A stretch of DNA of 51,118 nucleotides from Conidiobolus incongruus B7586 (lineage: Eukaryota; Entomophthoromycota; Entomophthoromycetes; Entomophthorales; Conidiobolaceae), in assembly GCA_000697335.1 (NCBI GenBank), contig JNEM01014850.1:1-51118 (forward strand), given 5' to 3'. The notes under the pieces were generated by a model that saw only the letters and a program-made list of their open reading frames with translations, did no database searches and was not told the origin of the DNA. Shown in pieces: positions 12,309 to 24,841 of this stretch (the first letter of the stretch is position 1; each line of letters opens with the position of its first letter). A program made the position numbers and the translations under genes.

Positions 12309-14931
12309 ATGGCCAGTTATTGTACCAACTGCAAGAATAAAAATATTAAGAGAGGAAATAATTGGAACTTGGATTCAATCACCGATTCTAGTACTTTAAC
12401 TTGTACGCATAACCATACGTCACAGTATAATAACAGCAATAAAAGTAATATGCACAAAAAGAATTCAAGTTTAGATTCAATAGAAAAATATCAATTTAAA
12501 AGGTCTTCATCGTCATGCTCTAATAGGTCCACAAAAAGTGAACTAATTCCAATGACTCACGATTTTCGTCGTGCTGTAAGTCCTACCCATTCTTTGAGGT
12601 CTTTAGGGTCAAGACCTCATTCTAGAAATTCTATTGATTTTGAATTTACACCACATTATGCCAAAGCAACACATTCTTTTAATAACAAAGTCAAAAGTTT
12701 AACAATATCTGAATTTCGTCATTCTAAAAGTAGTAGTGGACTGGAATCTAGTATTGGAGGAGGTTTTGACCTTTCACCAAAGCCTAAATCGAGATTACCT
12801 ATACCAACATATATGAAAAATTCTTCGAGTAAAGAAGCGCCAAAAGGCTGGGCTCCACTTGGTACTAAATCGCTAAAACCGACCACTACACTTTCTAAAA
12901 GTACAACTGAAGTAGACGAATTTGAAAATAATGATGTGACTATTAAATATCGAGGCCCAGATTGGTCTAAAAGATCATTTTCAAATTCGGATGTAAGTAA
13001 TTCAAAGCTAATATATTTATTTTTATTAATTTAATTTTTTTTAAGATAAAGCGAAGGCCTTTATCACAGCAGTCAAAACGACAGTCATTGATAGATTCTA
13101 GTAATAATATATTTGCAAATACAGGTAAATTAAATATTATATTTTATTTAATATTTTAGTTTATATATATATTTTTCATAGAAATACCTGAAGAAAAAGA
13201 ATCACCAGAATTTAATAATGAACCTATTGAAATTAAAGGTAACTGCAAAATAATTATCTTTTATAAAATTATTATAAATAATTTTTAGAGGATATTAGTA
13301 TATCACAATCTTTTGATTCCAAATTAAAATTAAATTTCGATAATGTAAATATTTTCGATGATGAAACTCAAGGTAGTTTTTTTATTTACTATATTATAAT
13401 ATTATATTGATATGTGTTTGATAGAGAGTCCAGAAGCTCAAGAAGACTTCACTCATCATTTTAAACAATGTTCAACCACCGATTTCAGTACAAGTGTCAA
13501 TTTGGATGATTTCGAAATTAGTTTTCATGATATTGAATCTGAAGGTAAATTCATAAGATTTTTAATATTAGTAAATAGTTTATTAATTAAAATAACCTAG
13601 TCAAAGAAGATCCTTTAGTCGATGCCTTACTAAACTATATGGATGAAAATTATAATGATCAATTTGATAGGGAACGATTTATTGGTAAATTAAATTAGAG
13701 TTTTTGAATATTTCCAAAATTTATTCAAAATTTATTTTTGTTAGAAATTTATAACACAAGGACAAAACCTGGTAACAGAGTATTGTCTTCATCTAACCCA
13801 GACTCGAACCCCGCTCCTCCACAATTAGATGATAAATTGACAAGTGAATATTATATTTGTGTTATTTAAGAAGCTTATATCTCATATTAACCTTATTAGA
13901 TATCGAAGAATCTTCAGAAATTCATCCCAATGCCGATATAAATAATATTGATCAAGTAATTTCTTCTTTGATGATTTTATATCACAATCATAACAATTTT
14001 ATTTCAGATCTTTAATCCATCTGATGAATTGAAGATTGATCAAAAAGTTGAAGGGTTTGTATATGGACCTATCAAGTTCACAGCTCAGAGATCCATCCAA
14101 CTCTTGAGCAAAGCTCAATCTACAGTAGATGGCATCAATAAAGAACTGGAATATTTACAGTAAGCAATATTTCCCCGTTTTATTTGGCTAGATTTTAATT
14201 ATTTTATAGGGCAATTCATAAAAAATTCCAAGAATCCCCTAATCAATTGATAGGTTTCAATATCGATCTTGTCGAAAAGACACAGAGTGAAGCGAAGTCT
14301 CTTAAAGAAATGATGTCGTCTCATCAAGTAAATTTTATTTTAAAAATTGTCATCAATTAGCTGATACATCAATATAATAGACAACTCAAAAGGACCTCAT
14401 TACTCAACTAGATGATCAATTTTCAGAATTAACAATACAACTGAAAAATAGTCACCAATCTCTTGAAAATGCCATGAAGTCTATTAAACAAGTAGCTTTT
14501 ATTTATTTTGCCCTATTTTAACTCGCTCTAACATAAATATCTCTTCAGTTATCTGAATTAGAAGCTTCTCAACCGAAACGACCTGCGTTTTATATCATTT
14601 TCGATATAATACTAGTTTTATTATTTTTGTTGGTACTAATTATATTCGCAATTTATTTTAATGGTTTTATCAACAGGTAACTTTCAAATTTTTAATTATT
14701 CTATATTTGTCTTACCTTTTCCTAATTAGATGGATTCAATTCTTTGACTTTACTACTTGGGACACGTTTGCAGTATCATTCAACAGTATCACCCAGCAAT
14801 GTTTCAGTAATCTCCGCAAAGCTCGATCCCTATCTGACTTGGATGATAAGCGTGCTAAAATATCACAAATTGCTCAATTTCTAATGTTAGGAGTAGCTTA
14901 TTTAGTAGCTGCATTAATTTTTAGCTTTTAA
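12309..14931 (+). CDS. Unrecognised Ser-rich protein with coiled region and C-terminal membrane anchor (13 exons)
   Basis: Spliced by eye to 657 residues. Exons: 12309-12992, 13046-13124, 13182-13238, 13289-13372, 13425-13544, 13601-13684, 13745-13843, 13900-13955, 14008-14159, 14210-14327, 14381-14491, 14549-14676, 14730-14931. All twelve introns are about 50-60 nt with GT...AG ends, and the frame stays open throughout. The start ATG sits in a strong context (ACCACCATGG). Residues 1-230 are Ser/Asn-rich with Arg-Ser and Ser-Pro sites and look disordered; a CTNCKNKN motif near residue 5 is a possible half metal site. Residues 230-420 are acidic. Residues about 422-550 look helical, Gln/Lys/Glu-rich, probably coiled-coil. 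A hydrophobic helix lies at about 561-585 and a second at about 637-656, ending SF. This layout suggests a tail- or hairpin-anchored cytoplasmic scaffold on an internal membrane. I do not recognise the family, so function is unknown. It converges on the SR-protein gene 300 bp away. Confidence 0.75.
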
Positions 14932-15231
14932 AAGAAATAGTTAAATTTGTAAAATAAAGAAATTATTGTAAATATAATAATAAAAATAACGTATAATAAT
15001 ATAAGATTTATTCATCTCTAATTTGAGAATATTGATTTTGAATTGAAAATTCTTTTAAAAAATTATAATTAAAAACAAATTTCTATTTTAGTCAATTTAA
15101 ATAAGTTATTTCAAATGAAATTGAGGACTAGGTTCATAACAAGATTTAGATGATGATAAATATCTGAAAATGATAATTTGATATTTGGAGATGATTGGTA
15201 AAATAGAACAATGGATGTAAATTAATTTCAT
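14932..15231. other. Short convergent intergenic region
   Basis: 300 bp shared as 3' flank by two convergent genes. It is AT-rich and holds no gene. Confidence 0.5.
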
Positions 15232-16381
15232 TTATGGGCTGGATGAATAGCTTCTCGATCTTTTACGACGACTATTGTAATTCACACTAGATGAACGTGA
15301 TCGACTCCAAGATCTACGACGACTGGAGCTGCGGCTACGACTTACGCTTCGACTATCGTATGACCTGCGACGACTGGGACTGCGACTACGGCTACTATAA
15401 GATCGGCTCCTATATCTCAATCCATTTCTGCGGTAGCTTCTGACGGGACTACGAATATGACGTGATGATGACTCACGACGGCGACTGGGGCTTCTGGAAT
15501 AGCTGGGTAAGGGAGACCTTGGGCGTCTTGGGGGACTGCGACCACGACGAGGAGGTGGACTCCTTGAGCGATAATCTCTGTAGCCACGTCCGCGATATGA
15601 ACTTCCTCTTCCTCTATACCTTCCATAAGGGCGAGAGTCTCTTGGAGGGCTTGTCTGCGGTACGTATCTAGAAACAGAAATTGTTCGGCCGTCAATTTGT
15701 GCCTAAATCACTAATATTAGCAAATTATTGAAATATTATTGGTTAATGGTAAACTTACGCCATCCATACAATCTATAGCAGAGCTTAAGGCATTGGTTTC
15801 AAAATGAATAATAGCAACTTGGTTCACGACTTTGTCTAAATCGCCGATTAAAAACTACTAACTATTATAAAATTATAAGATTTACCTCTTTCCAAATTTA
15901 AAAATTTCACATCTTCTACATTACCATAAGTAGAGAATATTTCTTTTAAGTGATGCTCATTAACAGATTTTGTCAAATTTTCAACCTTTATCTGATTGGA
16001 ACTGGATTTAATATCTCTTCCTCTAGAGTTGGGACTTGAACTTCCTCTACGAAATCTTGGCGAACGAGAATCTGATGAATATCTAGATCTTGAGCGAGAC
16101 CTGGAATACGAGTAACTACGAGACCTTGAACGAGACCTAAATAATTAATCAGAAAATGAATGAAATTTTAAAAGGTTGGAATTACCTCGAATATGAAGGA
16201 GTATAAGATCTAGAACGTGATATAGACCTAGAGGAATAAATTGGAGATCGGGAACGTGATACACTACGAAAAGAACCTCGTGAAGATAAGGAACGGGATA
16301 AAGATCTTCTAAACACATTAAAATTTAATTTTTAATATTTTATGTATGTTTTTTAAAATATAATTAATTTTACCTAGTCAT
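15232..16381 (-). CDS. RNPS1-like SR protein with one RRM (5 exons)
   Basis: Spliced on the minus strand to 309 residues. Exons: 16374-16381, 16186-16308, 15886-16136, 15759-15835, 15232-15702. An N-terminal Arg-Ser region (residues 1-90) is followed by one RNA-recognition motif at about 93-165. The RRM starts IKVENLTKSVNEHHLKEIFS and ends MDGAQIDGRTISVS. A long Arg/Ser/Pro-rich tail with RGRG and repeated SRSPSRRR patterns follows. RS-RRM-RS order and the RRM wording match RNPS1, an exon-junction-complex and splicing regulator in the nucleus; another SR protein is the alternative. The RNP1 strand (NQVAIIHF) lacks the usual aromatic residues, so RNA contacts may be weak. The first coding exon would contribute only MTR (8 nt), so the start is less certain than the rest. 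It fits an organism with many introns. Confidence 0.85.
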
Positions 16382-17219
16382 TAACTACTTTTGTTTGATT
16401 AATTGTTTTTTAATTTAAATATTTAATTAATTTTTAGATATTTGTTTTTTAAACGACCCAATTGAATTCTTTTAAGTTAATTATCAATACAGATAAATTA
16501 TTATGGGATTATTTGGAATTTGAATTTAATTTATTTGTCATATTAATTAATAAATATTTTTTAAAAGATCAAATTTTAAATAATTTTCAAAATATTATTC
16601 ATTTAATCAATTGGTTTCAATCTTTATTTTTTCGATTCAATACTAACCCCCTTTCTTTGTTATTCAAAAATTATCACTTTTGATATTAATAAAATACATT
16701 AAAATTATTATTTCATTCCAATATCTTAAATACTTATCATTGAAAACTTGATTAATATCATTTTTTTAAATTCGATATATTAAGAAAATTAATCATTAAT
16801 TAATTGACGTAAATGATTTTAATCTATATTTCCATATATCATCACCATATATAGTCCTCATATATGAAATGTTTAATATTGACAATGGAATATATTGAAC
16901 AATAATGGGGGATAAATACATAAAATTTAAAATTGTTTCAATTAATTTATTATAATCCTTGTTAACCTTATAATAAATTTAAAATAATACAAATCCATAA
17001 ATATTCTATTTTTACTTTTTAACTAAAATCCAAATATTTTATATTTATTTTTAAGTTTTAATATTACATAAAGTCATTTGTAATTGGATTAAATTGAAAT
17101 TAATTTTGATTATAAATTTCATTTAAAATTAAATCAGAAATTATATAATGGCAAAATATTAAAATCCAAACTAAATAAAATTATAAATATATAATTTACA
17201 AAGAAAAATATAAAATATA
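16382..17219. other. AT-rich intergenic DNA
   Basis: It contains the 5' flank of the SR-protein gene. A 73-codon open frame at 16462-16683 is rich in Asn, Phe, Leu and Ile and looks like a chance product of base composition. Confidence 0.45.
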
Positions 17220-17700
17220 GAAATAAAACTATCCTTTATTATTAATAACTTCTTGTTATATCTATGGCAAACTTATAAAACTCAATGAAAAGTTTCTTAT
17301 TAAGGATTGAAATTTTATATTTCATATAATAATTAAATTTATTTATATGAATTTTTTTTCCTATAAGTATATTTTTCAATTACCTAAAGCAATTTTGATT
17401 ACATGGGCTATGATCTAGTAAATTTACTAAATAGGGCACTTTTATCCAATTTTTCTACATTGAAAATCTTTTACAACCTGAGTTTTATATATATTATAAA
17501 CAATATATAAAATAATAAATATCATTAATATATTTAAAATTATCAATTATAATTTATCTTGTTTAATAAAAAAATTCATTATTAATTTGTTTATTATTAG
17601 GAATTAAATAAAAAAACATATATTATTATGTTTTATCATAAGTAAATTTGAATAAAATGATAATTTTTGAACTTTAATTCTAAAATTATTTTTATTTTAA
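17220..17700 (-). mobile_element. Mariner transposase fossil, copy A (3' part only)
   Basis: The DNA runs parallel to the mariner fossil at 20360-21340. Conserved landmarks occur in the same order: the block around 17375-17420 matches 20520-20560, where the other copy encodes CDYNCFGQLKNQL, and the AAATAAAAAAACATAT block near 17605 matches 20757-20775. Only the C-terminal third of a transposase is recognisable, and it is heavily decayed. It stops near the artefactual 179-bp array at 17732. It is a DNA transposon relic, older than copy B or more eroded. Confidence 0.6.
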
Positions 17701-17731
17701 AAATTAAATTAAATAAATTAAAATTTTAAAA

Positions 17732-19127
17732 AGATGTGTATAAGAGACAGAAATTAATTTTTTAAAATTTTGATAAATTATAAATAATATAGTTTTTAGA
17801 TTTCAAATGATATCTAATAATATATGGTAAATTTAAGTCATTAGTTAGTTTTTTTAATTATATACAAATTTTGACAATTTGAAAATAAAATGTAATTCTA
17901 AAGTATTAATAGATGTGTATAAGAGACAGAAATTAATTTTTTAAAATTTTGATAAATTATAAATAATATAGTTTTTAGATTTCAAATGATATCTAATAAT
18001 ATATGGTAAATTTAAGTCATTAGTTAGTTTTTTTAATTATATACAAATTTTGACAATTTGAAAATAAAATGTAATTCTAAAGTATTAATAGATGTGTATA
18101 AGAGACAGAAATTAATTTTTTAAAATTTTGATAAATTATAAATAATATAGTTTTTAGATTTCAAATGATATCTAATAATATATGGTAAATTTAAGTCATT
18201 AGTTAGTTTTTTTAATTATATACAAATTTTGACAATTTGAAAATAAAATGTAATTCTAAAGTATTAATAGATGTGTATAAGAGACAGAAATTAATTTTTT
18301 AAAATTTTGATAAATTATAAATAATATAGTTTTTAGATTTCAAATGATATCTAATAATATATGGTAAATTTAAGTCATTAGTTAGTTTTTTTAATTATAT
18401 ACAAATTTTGACAATTTGAAAATAAAATGTAATTCTAAAGTATTAATAGATGTGTATAAGAGACAGAAATTAATTTTTTAAAATTTTGATAAATTATAAA
18501 TAATATAGTTTTTAGATTTCAAATGATATCTAATAATATATGGTAAATTTAAGTCATTAGTTAGTTTTTTTAATTATATACAAATTTTGACAATTTGAAA
18601 ATAAAATGTAATTCTAAAGTATTAATAGATGTGTATAAGAGACAGAAATTAATTTTTTAAAATTTTGATAAATTATAAATAATATAGTTTTTAGATTTCA
18701 AATGATATCTAATAATATATGGTAAATTTAAGTCATTAGTTAGTTTTTTTAATTATATACAAATTTTGACAATTTGAAAATAAAATGTAATTCTAAAGTA
18801 TTAATAGATGTGTATAAGAGACAGAAATTAATTTTTTAAAATTTTGATAAATTATAAATAATATAGTTTTTAGATTTCAAATGATATCTAATAATATATG
18901 GTAAATTTAAGTCATTAGTTAGTTTTTTTAATTATATACAAATTTTGACAATTTGAAAATAAAATGTAATTCTAAAGTATTAATAGATGTGTATAAGAGA
19001 CAGAAATTAATTTTTTAAAATTTTGATAAATTATAAATAATATAGTTTTTAGATTTCAAATGATATCTAATAATATATGGTAAATTTAAGTCATTAGTTA
19101 GTTTTTTTAATTATATACAAATTTTGA
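17732..19127 (+). repeat. Perfect 179-bp tandem array carrying the Tn5 mosaic end; probable artefact
   Basis: There are seven full units (starting 17732, 17911, 18090, 18269, 18448, 18627, 18806) and a partial eighth (18985-19127), identical as far as I can read. Each unit begins with AGATGTGTATAAGAGACAG, the 19-bp hyperactive Tn5 mosaic end used in tagmentation library kits, followed by 160 bp of ordinary AT-rich host-like sequence. The mosaic end is an engineered hybrid of the natural IS50 ends, so an exact copy in fungal DNA points to adapter carry-over, chimeric amplification or misassembly. Perfect identity of all copies agrees with that. The region should be treated as untrustworthy sequence. 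Confidence 0.95.
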
Positions 19128-20359
19128 ATAATAAAAATTTATTTTATAATAAATTAAAAATCTTTTGAAAATTATTACTTAGTTAAAATAAAATCAAATT
19201 CATTAAGGAAATTTTAAATAAAGATACTATAATAGAGGTATTATGATAAATAACTATATATAAAATATAATAATATAAATTAATAATTTATTTTATATAT
19301 AATGAATTATTAAAGATAAAGATTTTATCTAAATAATGAAATATTCAAAACTTGTCATTTTTTATTTCTAATTAATTCTTTAATTATAAAATATAGTAAT
19401 TAGCAAATTATAATAAATATTAATATAATAAATATTGATAATAATTGTATTTTTAATAAGGATCGGTTGATTAATAATAAAAGTATAAAATTCTATTATT
19501 AAGATTTATTAGTAATATTTTTATATAACTAGATATAGAGATTTTAAGAATCCTTTTATAATATATACTAATAATATCATTTTTATTAATATATTGTGTT
19601 TAAAAATTAATACAAAGATGATGATTGTCAGATTTATATTATTCTTATATATTTTTATAGCTAAACAATATATTATAAATATAAAATAATAAATGAAATT
19701 TATTATTATCTATAATATATATTAATTCGAATATTTTATTTATTAATATCAAAAAAATGGAAATATTTAAATTAAAATTGAGATTATCCATATATATTCA
19801 AAGTCCGAAAAAATATAATATTTTCATTTGTTTAATATAAATAAGATTATATTATAAAAAACTTTTGATTAAAGAAAAATTTTCAAATATTTCTATAATT
19901 TCAAATAAAATTATATATTATAATTATTTTTCATGAAATTAATAAATCAATATTTTATAACTTTATAGAAGCTAAGGGAAATATTAAATAATTATAGCTA
20001 GATAAAACCAATTAAAATATAATTTATCATATAGAATAATATATAGAACTGTTATATATAATGAATTTTAATGCATTTTATAAAATCTTTTATTATATAT
20101 TTAATTAAAAATTCAAATTGCTTTATAATAACTCTTACTATTTATTTAAATATTTTGATTTTTTTTATTGAAATTTTTAACATCATATAAGATTTTAATA
20201 ATATATAATAGGGTAATTTAATTCTAAAAAACAAATTAATTAATATCAGATTTATAGTTTATTATAATATTATTTTGTAATTTAAATAATTGGAATTTTT
20301 TGCAATTGAAAAAAAATAAACATTTTAATTTATAAAAAGTAAAAATAAATATATATTAT
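19128..20359. other. AT-rich intergenic DNA
   Basis: Between the artefactual array and mariner copy B. No gene or repeat is identified. Confidence 0.45.
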
Positions 20360-21340
20360 AAAATTAATGGTTTCTTTTATTTCTAATAACTTTTTACTAT
20401 ACTTTTAGCAAAGATCTAACACCTAAAAAATAGTTTTTTTTATTAAAGTTTGAAATTTGATGTTTCACAAACTAATTAAATTTTCTTGTAGAAATTTTCT
20501 TTCTTGTAAGCTGGTTTTTTAATTGCCCAAAACAATTATAATCACATAAGTTATAATCTAAATAATATACTAGATGTGGTAGTTTTTTCTAGTTATTTTT
20601 AATTAAAAAGTTTTTTATAACTTTAGATTTATGTATTTTTAATTATCATGCAAAATAATAAGTCTTCTCAAATTATATTGTTAATACCAATTAAAAATAG
20701 TTTTATTTAAAAAAGAAATATAAAGTTTAATATTAATTAATTTTCCTTTGAGAACTAAATAAAAATAGCATATGTTATTATAATCTATTATAACAATTAA
20801 TATTTGTTTATTAACAAAGTGTTTATTTAAAGGAATTTATAGAGAAGGTTGATTTAACTTAATTTAACACTTTAATTTATGTTTTAATAAAGGATTATAT
20901 AAAAGAATTTAAGATTCATCAATTATAATAATTCACTGTAAAAGTTTTGGTTTCTAGTTATACCTTAGTAAGTTTTATTTAATAATAGCTACTCTAGCTT
21001 TTTTTTAAGTTTTAGTTAAATTATAAGATACCTATTTTATATTTTTATTAATTAATTTTAATTTAAACTTTAATATATATAAAATACTTGTGTAACTAAT
21101 ATTAAAAAGTCTTGATAATTTTCTAGCTGAAATAAAAAGGTGCTTTTCAATATATTTTTTTATTTTATTAATAATTAGAAAAGTAACAGTAGAAATTAAT
21201 TTTCTAGATTTTAACAAGTTTTAGGTAGTTTTTCTCTGAGCTTTAAAATAATTTACCTAGCAATAAATTGTTAATTTAGATAATACTTCATTACCAAAAG
21301 TTGCTTATAAATTTTAAATAATTTTAGAGGGTTTATAGTT
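20360..21340 (-). mobile_element. Mariner-family DNA transposon fossil, copy B
   Basis: On the minus strand, broken frames spell out a mariner transposase in order. FGNEVLSKLTIY, then NLLKSRKLISTVT (counterpart of the family's linker before the second helix-turn-helix), lie at about 21180-21310. A clear helix-turn-helix, ISARKLSRLFNISYTSILYI, is at about 21070-21130. IIIDES, the first catalytic Asp region, is near 20900. LKIHKSKVIKNFL followed by a YYLDYNLCDYN block, the counterpart of the family's YSPDLAPCD, is at about 20520-20630. The longest open frame is only 61 codons (21032-21217), with many stops and frameshifts elsewhere, so the copy is dead. Terminal inverted repeats and TA target duplications were not located, so borders are approximate. 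Confidence 0.8.
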
Positions 21341-24300
21341 AAGTTTTACTAATACTAAAATAAAAAACTTTTGATGGTTACTATTTGGTTTAAGTATAAT
21401 TAAATTAAATAACTAATTTTAAAAAGTTATTTTTTTAATTAAAAAAGTTTATATATATATATATATATAATTTAAAACTATTTATTTTCTTATTTGTTTT
21501 GTATATATTTTTTTATATGAAACTAATAATATGTTTGAAAAATCAGAAATTAAAAAATTTCCTATTTCTTCAATTCTATGATAATAGAATAGTTTTTTTA
21601 GTATATTTCACTTAAATCAAAATTGGTTTTTATTTTAAATGATAATAATAAAATAATATCAAATTTATGTTATAAAGGAATTTATAGGAAAAATTAATAA
21701 AAGTACTTGCTATATCTAATATATATCAGATTACAACCCAGATAAATATAATTCCTTTGAGTAATCAAAAAATATACCTTCAAGAAAGTTCAATATTATA
21801 GTTTTATTAATTAATAGAACAATGAATGAAAATTTATTAATATAAAGAGTTTTTTTAATTACTATAAATTTGCAAAGTATATAATAAAAAAAGACTAATT
21901 ATTATTTATGTTTAATAATTTTTGAAAATTGAATATCAATATTAATATTAAAACTGAACTTTAATTAAGGCCTATTATTTCAATATATCATATTATTAAT
22001 AATTTAAATAAAATTATATTAACCATACTATTATATAATAGTTTTTTAGCTAAATTTTTGAATGAATTCATTAATATAAATGCCAAAATAATAATTTCTC
22101 TCTAAAATATATATTATTATATAGCAAAAGATAATGTAATTTGGTTATAATAACCACTCTTTTAACTCAAAATTCAAATTATATTGCAAAAAAATATAAG
22201 TAAAATATAATAATATTTATTAAAAATATTATATATATATATATATTTAAAATGAAAAAATCAATGTATATCACCATTATTAAAAATATTGAAATTTATC
22301 CCAAAATCCAATCTTTATTATTAAATAAAATTACAACGTGATAATAAATTTAATATTTTACTGTAATAATTATAAATAATGATATTTAAAATATCACTAT
22401 ATATTAATGGTTATTCGATCAAAATAATCTTTTCTGGGAAAATAAAGTAATTGATTATTTATCAAACAATGATTCTTACTCAATATAATATTGAAAATAT
22501 TGAATATACCTTGAGTCAATCATTATTGATAAGGATAATTAATATTAATCAGAAATTAAATACATTATTATAGTATATTCATTGTGAAGATAGGTCATTT
22601 GCATTTGACTATAAATTTTGGATAGATATGAGAAACAACCTACATAAATTTAACTGATTAAGTTTATAAAAGATCGGTTTATAAAGTATAGCTGAATAAT
22701 TCTAAACGTGATACATGATATTAAACATTAATTTATGAGTCAATTTTATTAAATAAATACAGATTTTGCTTAAAGAGAAAATGAGTTTATATATAATTTG
22801 AAATAATCGAAAAAACTATAGATTATTCTTATAAAATATCATTAATCAAATAAATTCAATTACAATATCTTCTAATTGGGGATATTGCAACAAATATATA
22901 ATTTTCAAAATTAAAATGATTTTATACTGAAAAATTTAATAACTAAAGCATATTTTGAATTAACACAGGTATCAAAATAGATGATATATTTAAAAAGTGA
23001 TTATTTCAAATCAAAGATAAAATTTTATATCGTTATTCTTAATTATTATTAAAACATTATTTAGTTAAATGAAATTATGTATTTTATAATATGAATTTGT
23101 TATATTATTTTTCCCAATATTATAATATTTATAATAATTTGTAGATTGGTTGATCAATCGAATTAGTATTTATCCTATAATTTATTTAATATACACAAAA
23201 TTTAATTTAATATTCATAATTGAGGAAATTTTTATATTATAATAGTAAATGATTAATTAATAGATAGAAATATATATTTGGTATTGATGTAAGACAATAT
23301 TGAGTATAAAACATTAGATCAGATGTATTATATTTAAAATAATTAATTGATTGAAAATGTATGACGATTGTATATATATCATTATAATTGAAGTATTATT
23401 CTATATGGCTTAGATATAAATTAAATCTATTAAGCGATATTATAGGAATCTTTGTAAAATAAACACTTAAATAATTAGAATTAAATGGATTGGATTCAAA
23501 TAGCAATCTAATCTGAGCTCATTAATAAAAGGCTTGTAATTGATTTATAATGTCTATTTATATGATCCTGATTATCTTCAGGATGCAATGGTTCACAAAA
23601 TCAATATTTAATTAATTTTCAATCAAATTTTGAGTTAATTTAATAAAAATATATTGAATTTTTAATCAATTAATTATGAACAAAAGTAATAAATTTACAA
23701 TTATAAGGTATCTTTGAAAAATTAAGTTAAATTATATTTTAAACCAAGTTAATATCAAACTCATATAAATTTATATTATTATATTAATTGTACAAAAGAT
23801 GGTCAATATATTAAAATTAACAAACATTTTAGATTTTATTTGAATAAATAATATGAAAATTTAACTAAAGTAATATCATCATCCGTCCAATATATCTTTC
23901 ACCATTTCATCCATCAAATTAGAAAAAACATATCTAATTGCTTTATAAATTTAGCTTTGTTAAATTTGAAGTGTATATTATGATCATCTATTTAATTATG
24001 TAATGATTTAATAAGATGCTTAAAGAGAATTCTAGATTTTCAAATTACATTTGTTACACATTAATTATTTTATCTGATCTTTTATATCAACTTTGTAAAT
24101 AATATAAAATATATTGCTTATTAGTTATTAAAATGAAAAATGCTTTAAGAAATTATGAAAGAAGATTCTTTGTAATACCTTCTATATATACATACATACT
24201 TAATTCATTTAATAAATATACCTCTTTGCATCCATCTCGAAGTTTCAAATTGCGGAAGAATTTTATAACCATACAAAAAGTCATATCACAAAAAAATCAA

Positions 24301-24433
24301 AAAAATCAAGTTCTCATTAAATAGGATATTTATTAACTCAACGTTTACTTACAATTTATCCAATTATCCGTATGATATGATAAATTTTAAAACTTTTGAT
24401 ATTGTATTCATCATGATTTAATATTAGCGACAA
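21341..24433. other. AT-rich intergenic DNA with AT microsatellites
   Basis: 3 kb of anonymous sequence. Short (AT)n runs occur at 21449-21469 and about 22230-22246. A 63-codon frame at 24133-24324 is Lys/Asn/Phe-rich and unsupported. No RNA gene or conserved domain is visible. Confidence 0.45.
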
Positions 24434-24444
24434 TTATCAGATAA
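24434..24444 (+). promoter_or_regulatory. Putative iron-responsive GATA site 1 upstream of the NRPS
   Basis: TTATCAGATAA is an 11-bp near-palindrome that gives an exact ATCWGATAA on both strands. It is the most distal of six such sites, about 1.54 kb before the NRPS ATG. Confidence 0.55.
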
Positions 24445-24689
24445 ATTGGTAATTTTACAAATGAAAGATTATAATTTAAAAAAATTAAATGATTAGGTTG
24501 TATTGACTTTGATAAATAATAAATGAATTGTTTAAAATAATATTAATAAGGAATATAAAAACGTTAGACTAATTATCATCAAAATAATAAAATTAAAATA
24601 TCCAAACAGTTTATACTATATCTATTTAATTCATTCAAACATTCACAAACCAATCAATTACAAATTTTCCAATATTAACATATATAAAA

Positions 24690-24698
24690 TTATCTGAT
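24690..24698 (-). promoter_or_regulatory. Putative iron-responsive GATA site 2 upstream of the NRPS
   Basis: TTATCTGAT on the plus strand reads ATCAGATAA on the minus strand, an exact match. It lies 13 bp from site 3 in the opposite orientation. Confidence 0.55.
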
Positions 24699-24711
24699 TG
24701 ACCAAATTCCC

Positions 24712-24720
24712 ATCTGATAA
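24712..24720 (+). promoter_or_regulatory. Putative iron-responsive GATA site 3 upstream of the NRPS
   Basis: Exact ATCTGATAA. Paired head-to-head with site 2; clustered paired GATA sites favour binding by factors with two zinc fingers. Confidence 0.6.
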
Positions 24721-24786
24721 AAAGTCATTACGTATTAACCATTAAAAGACTTAGTGTAACCTAATCAAATTGGTGAGAATAAAATT

Positions 24787-24797
24787 TTATCAGATAA
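24787..24797 (+). promoter_or_regulatory. Putative iron-responsive GATA site 4 upstream of the NRPS
   Basis: TTATCAGATAA, matching ATCWGATAA on both strands, 66 bp downstream of site 3. Confidence 0.6.
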
Positions 24798-24841
24798 TAT
24801 TTTGTTAGGATTATAAGGGAAATTTTTTAAAGGATTACTAG

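Noticed and set aside
15417-15695. 92-codon minus-strand frame starting MTAEQFLFL
   Set aside because: It is an alternative frame of the SR-protein last exon; the RS-rich frame continues correctly from the RRM.
16462-16683. 73-codon plus-strand open frame
   Set aside because: Composition is dominated by Asn, Phe, Leu and Ile as expected of AT-rich noncoding DNA, and no domain is visible.
17732-19127. Natural satellite, CRISPR-like array or centromeric repeat
   Set aside because: Units are perfectly identical and each holds the engineered Tn5 mosaic end, so a laboratory origin is far more likely.
24133-24324. 63-codon plus-strand open frame
   Set aside because: Lys/Asn/Phe-rich chance frame with no supporting splice sites or domain.
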